Positions 63,223-64,000 of a stretch of DNA of 64,000 nt are shown piece after piece (position 1 is the first letter of the stretch; each line of letters opens with the position of its first letter). The stretch comes from JASTVH01 sp042862465 (GTDB lineage: Bacteria > Pseudomonadota > Gammaproteobacteria > Pseudomonadales > Oleiphilaceae), in NCBI GenBank assembly GCA_042862465.1, contig JASTVH010000007.1:186001-250000 (forward strand), in the 5' to 3' direction. Below the pieces are notes generated by a model. It saw only the letters and a program-made list of their open reading frames with translations. It was not told the DNA's origin and did not search any database. The position numbers were made by a program, and so were the translations under genes.

Positions 63223-64000
63223 ATGGCAGAAACGTCACTCGACAAGAGCAAGATCAAGATCCTGTTGCTGGAAGGCGTGCACCAGTCCGCCGTCGATACC
63301 CTGAATGCGGCAGGCTACGACAACATCGAATACCTCACCCACTCGCTGAGTGAAGAGGACCTGATCGAGAAGATTGCCGACGCACACTTCATCGGTTTGC
63401 GCTCGCGCACTCAATTGACCGAGCGCGTCTTCGAGGCGGCCAAAAAGCTGGTCGCGGTGGGCTGTTTCTGCATCGGCACCAATCAGGTTGATCTCAAGGC
63501 GGCCACTCGCCGCGGTATTGCCGTATTCAACGCGCCCTACTCCAACACCCGCAGCGTCGCCGAGCTGGTGCTGGCCCAGGCCATCCTGCTGCTGCGCGGC
63601 ATTCCCGAGAAGAACGCGGCGGCCCATCGCGGCCAGTGGATGAAATCCGCCAAGAACAGCCACGAGATCCGCGGCAAGAAGCTGGGCATCATCGGCTACG
63701 GCAGCATCGGTACCCAGTTCAGCGTCCTGGCTGAATCACTGGGCATGCACGTTTACTTCTATGATGTGGTCTCCAAGCTGCCGATCGGCAACGCCACCCA
63801 GGTGGCCTCACTGAACGAGCTGCTGAACATTTCCGACATCGTCAGCCTGCATGTGCCGGAAACACCCTCCACCCGCAACATGTTCGGCGCCAAGCAGTTC
63901 GCGCAGATGAAGGATAACAGCATCCTGATGAACGCCTCCCGCGGCTCGGTGGTGGACATCGACGCTCTGGCTGAGAACCTGGGTTCCGGCAAACTGCTCG
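63223..64000 (+). CDS. serA: D-3-phosphoglycerate dehydrogenase (partial, C-terminus outside window)
   Basis: First enzyme of L-serine synthesis, oxidising D-3-phosphoglycerate with NAD and able to reduce 2-oxoglutarate. The 259 codons present cover the substrate-binding half (LLEGVHQSAVDTL, LRSRTQLTERV, GCFCIGTNQVDL) and the NAD domain (KKLGIIGYGSIGTQ, HVPETPSTRNMFG, MNASRGSVVDIDAL). The ATG has AAAGGTC upstream. Divergent from the D-2-hydroxyglutarate dehydrogenase gene. The ACT regulatory domain expected at the C-terminus is beyond the window. Confidence 0.96.
   Translation, partial: MAETSLDKSKIKILLLEGVHQSAVDTLNAAGYDNIEYLTHSLSEEDLIEKIADAHFIGLRSRTQLTERVFEAAKKLVAVGCFCIGTNQVDLKAATRRGIAVFNAPYSNTRSVAELVLAQAILLLRGIPEKNAAAHRGQWMKSAKNSHEIRGKKLGIIGYGSIGTQFSVLAESLGMHVYFYDVVSKLPIGNATQVASLNELLNISDIVSLHVPETPSTRNMFGAKQFAQMKDNSILMNASRGSVVDIDALAENLGSGKLL

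Overview
The window is GC-rich chromosomal DNA, densely packed with genes on both strands, and looks like a marine or hydrocarbon- and lipid-using gammaproteobacterium of the Alcanivorax/Marinobacter kind. That placement is an inference from gene content: a secreted lipase with a chaperone-like partner, a WS/DGAT wax ester synthase, a haloalkane dehalogenase, a GMC alcohol-oxidase-type operon, several quinone-oxidoreductase-like enzymes, a membrane pyrophosphatase and SulP/DUF481 proteins. I saw no rRNA, tRNA, CRISPR array, transposase or phage gene. About 54 protein genes are supported; the first (lipase) and last (serA) run off the window.

Layout. 0-8 kb: lipase and a divergent lipase-chaperone-like gene, GNAT and MarC genes, a K+-dependent-type membrane pyrophosphatase, a catalase and a flavin-reductase-like protein. 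8-18 kb: an AraC regulator, a three-gene operon (GMC oxidoreductase, unknown protein, CrtC/lipocalin-like protein), an ATP-grasp ligase, small envelope proteins, a hotdog thioesterase, a haloalkane dehalogenase and a quinone oxidoreductase. 18-28.6 kb: a TRIC-type channel, a purine salvage pair (NCS2 permease, apt), a BaeSR-like two-component system, a YHYH lipoprotein facing a small Cys/His protein, a GST, and a dicarboxylate symporter gene broken by an apparent 25-nt deletion. 28.6-36.5 kb: wax ester synthase, a DUF4136 lipoprotein, an ABC/FtsX/HlyD export operon, and a haem protein facing a rhodanese across a probable Anr/FNR box. 36.6-40.3 kb: an AraC regulator divergent from a ferredoxin-reductase plus diiron-protein operon, probably an uncharacterised oxygenase. 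40.5-50.8 kb: two c-di-GMP phosphodiesterases around a secreted SGNH hydrolase (with a consensus CRP/Vfr site) and a lipoprotein fusing a DsbA-like domain with an altered active site to GspC-type domains. 50.8-64 kb: SDR dehydrogenase, DUF481 protein, SulP transporter, MAPEG protein, FAH-family hydrolase and an AarF/ABC1 kinase; then a two-gene lower-GC cassette bracketed by two near-identical structured repeats; then a quinone oxidoreductase and the D-2-hydroxyglutarate dehydrogenase/serA divergent pair.

Intergenic DNA is rich in non-coding repeats of several families: 90-bp paired REP elements (two), a 145-bp mosaic element (two full and three partial), a 136-bp structured element (two, bracketing the cassette), GTAGGTTGGGCT inverted repeats, and short GACGTYNGAC motifs. 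The most interesting leads are the bracketed cassette at 58.4-60.3 kb, the DsbA-GspC fusion, the unassigned diiron oxygenase operon and the symporter that has lost its NMDGT motif.
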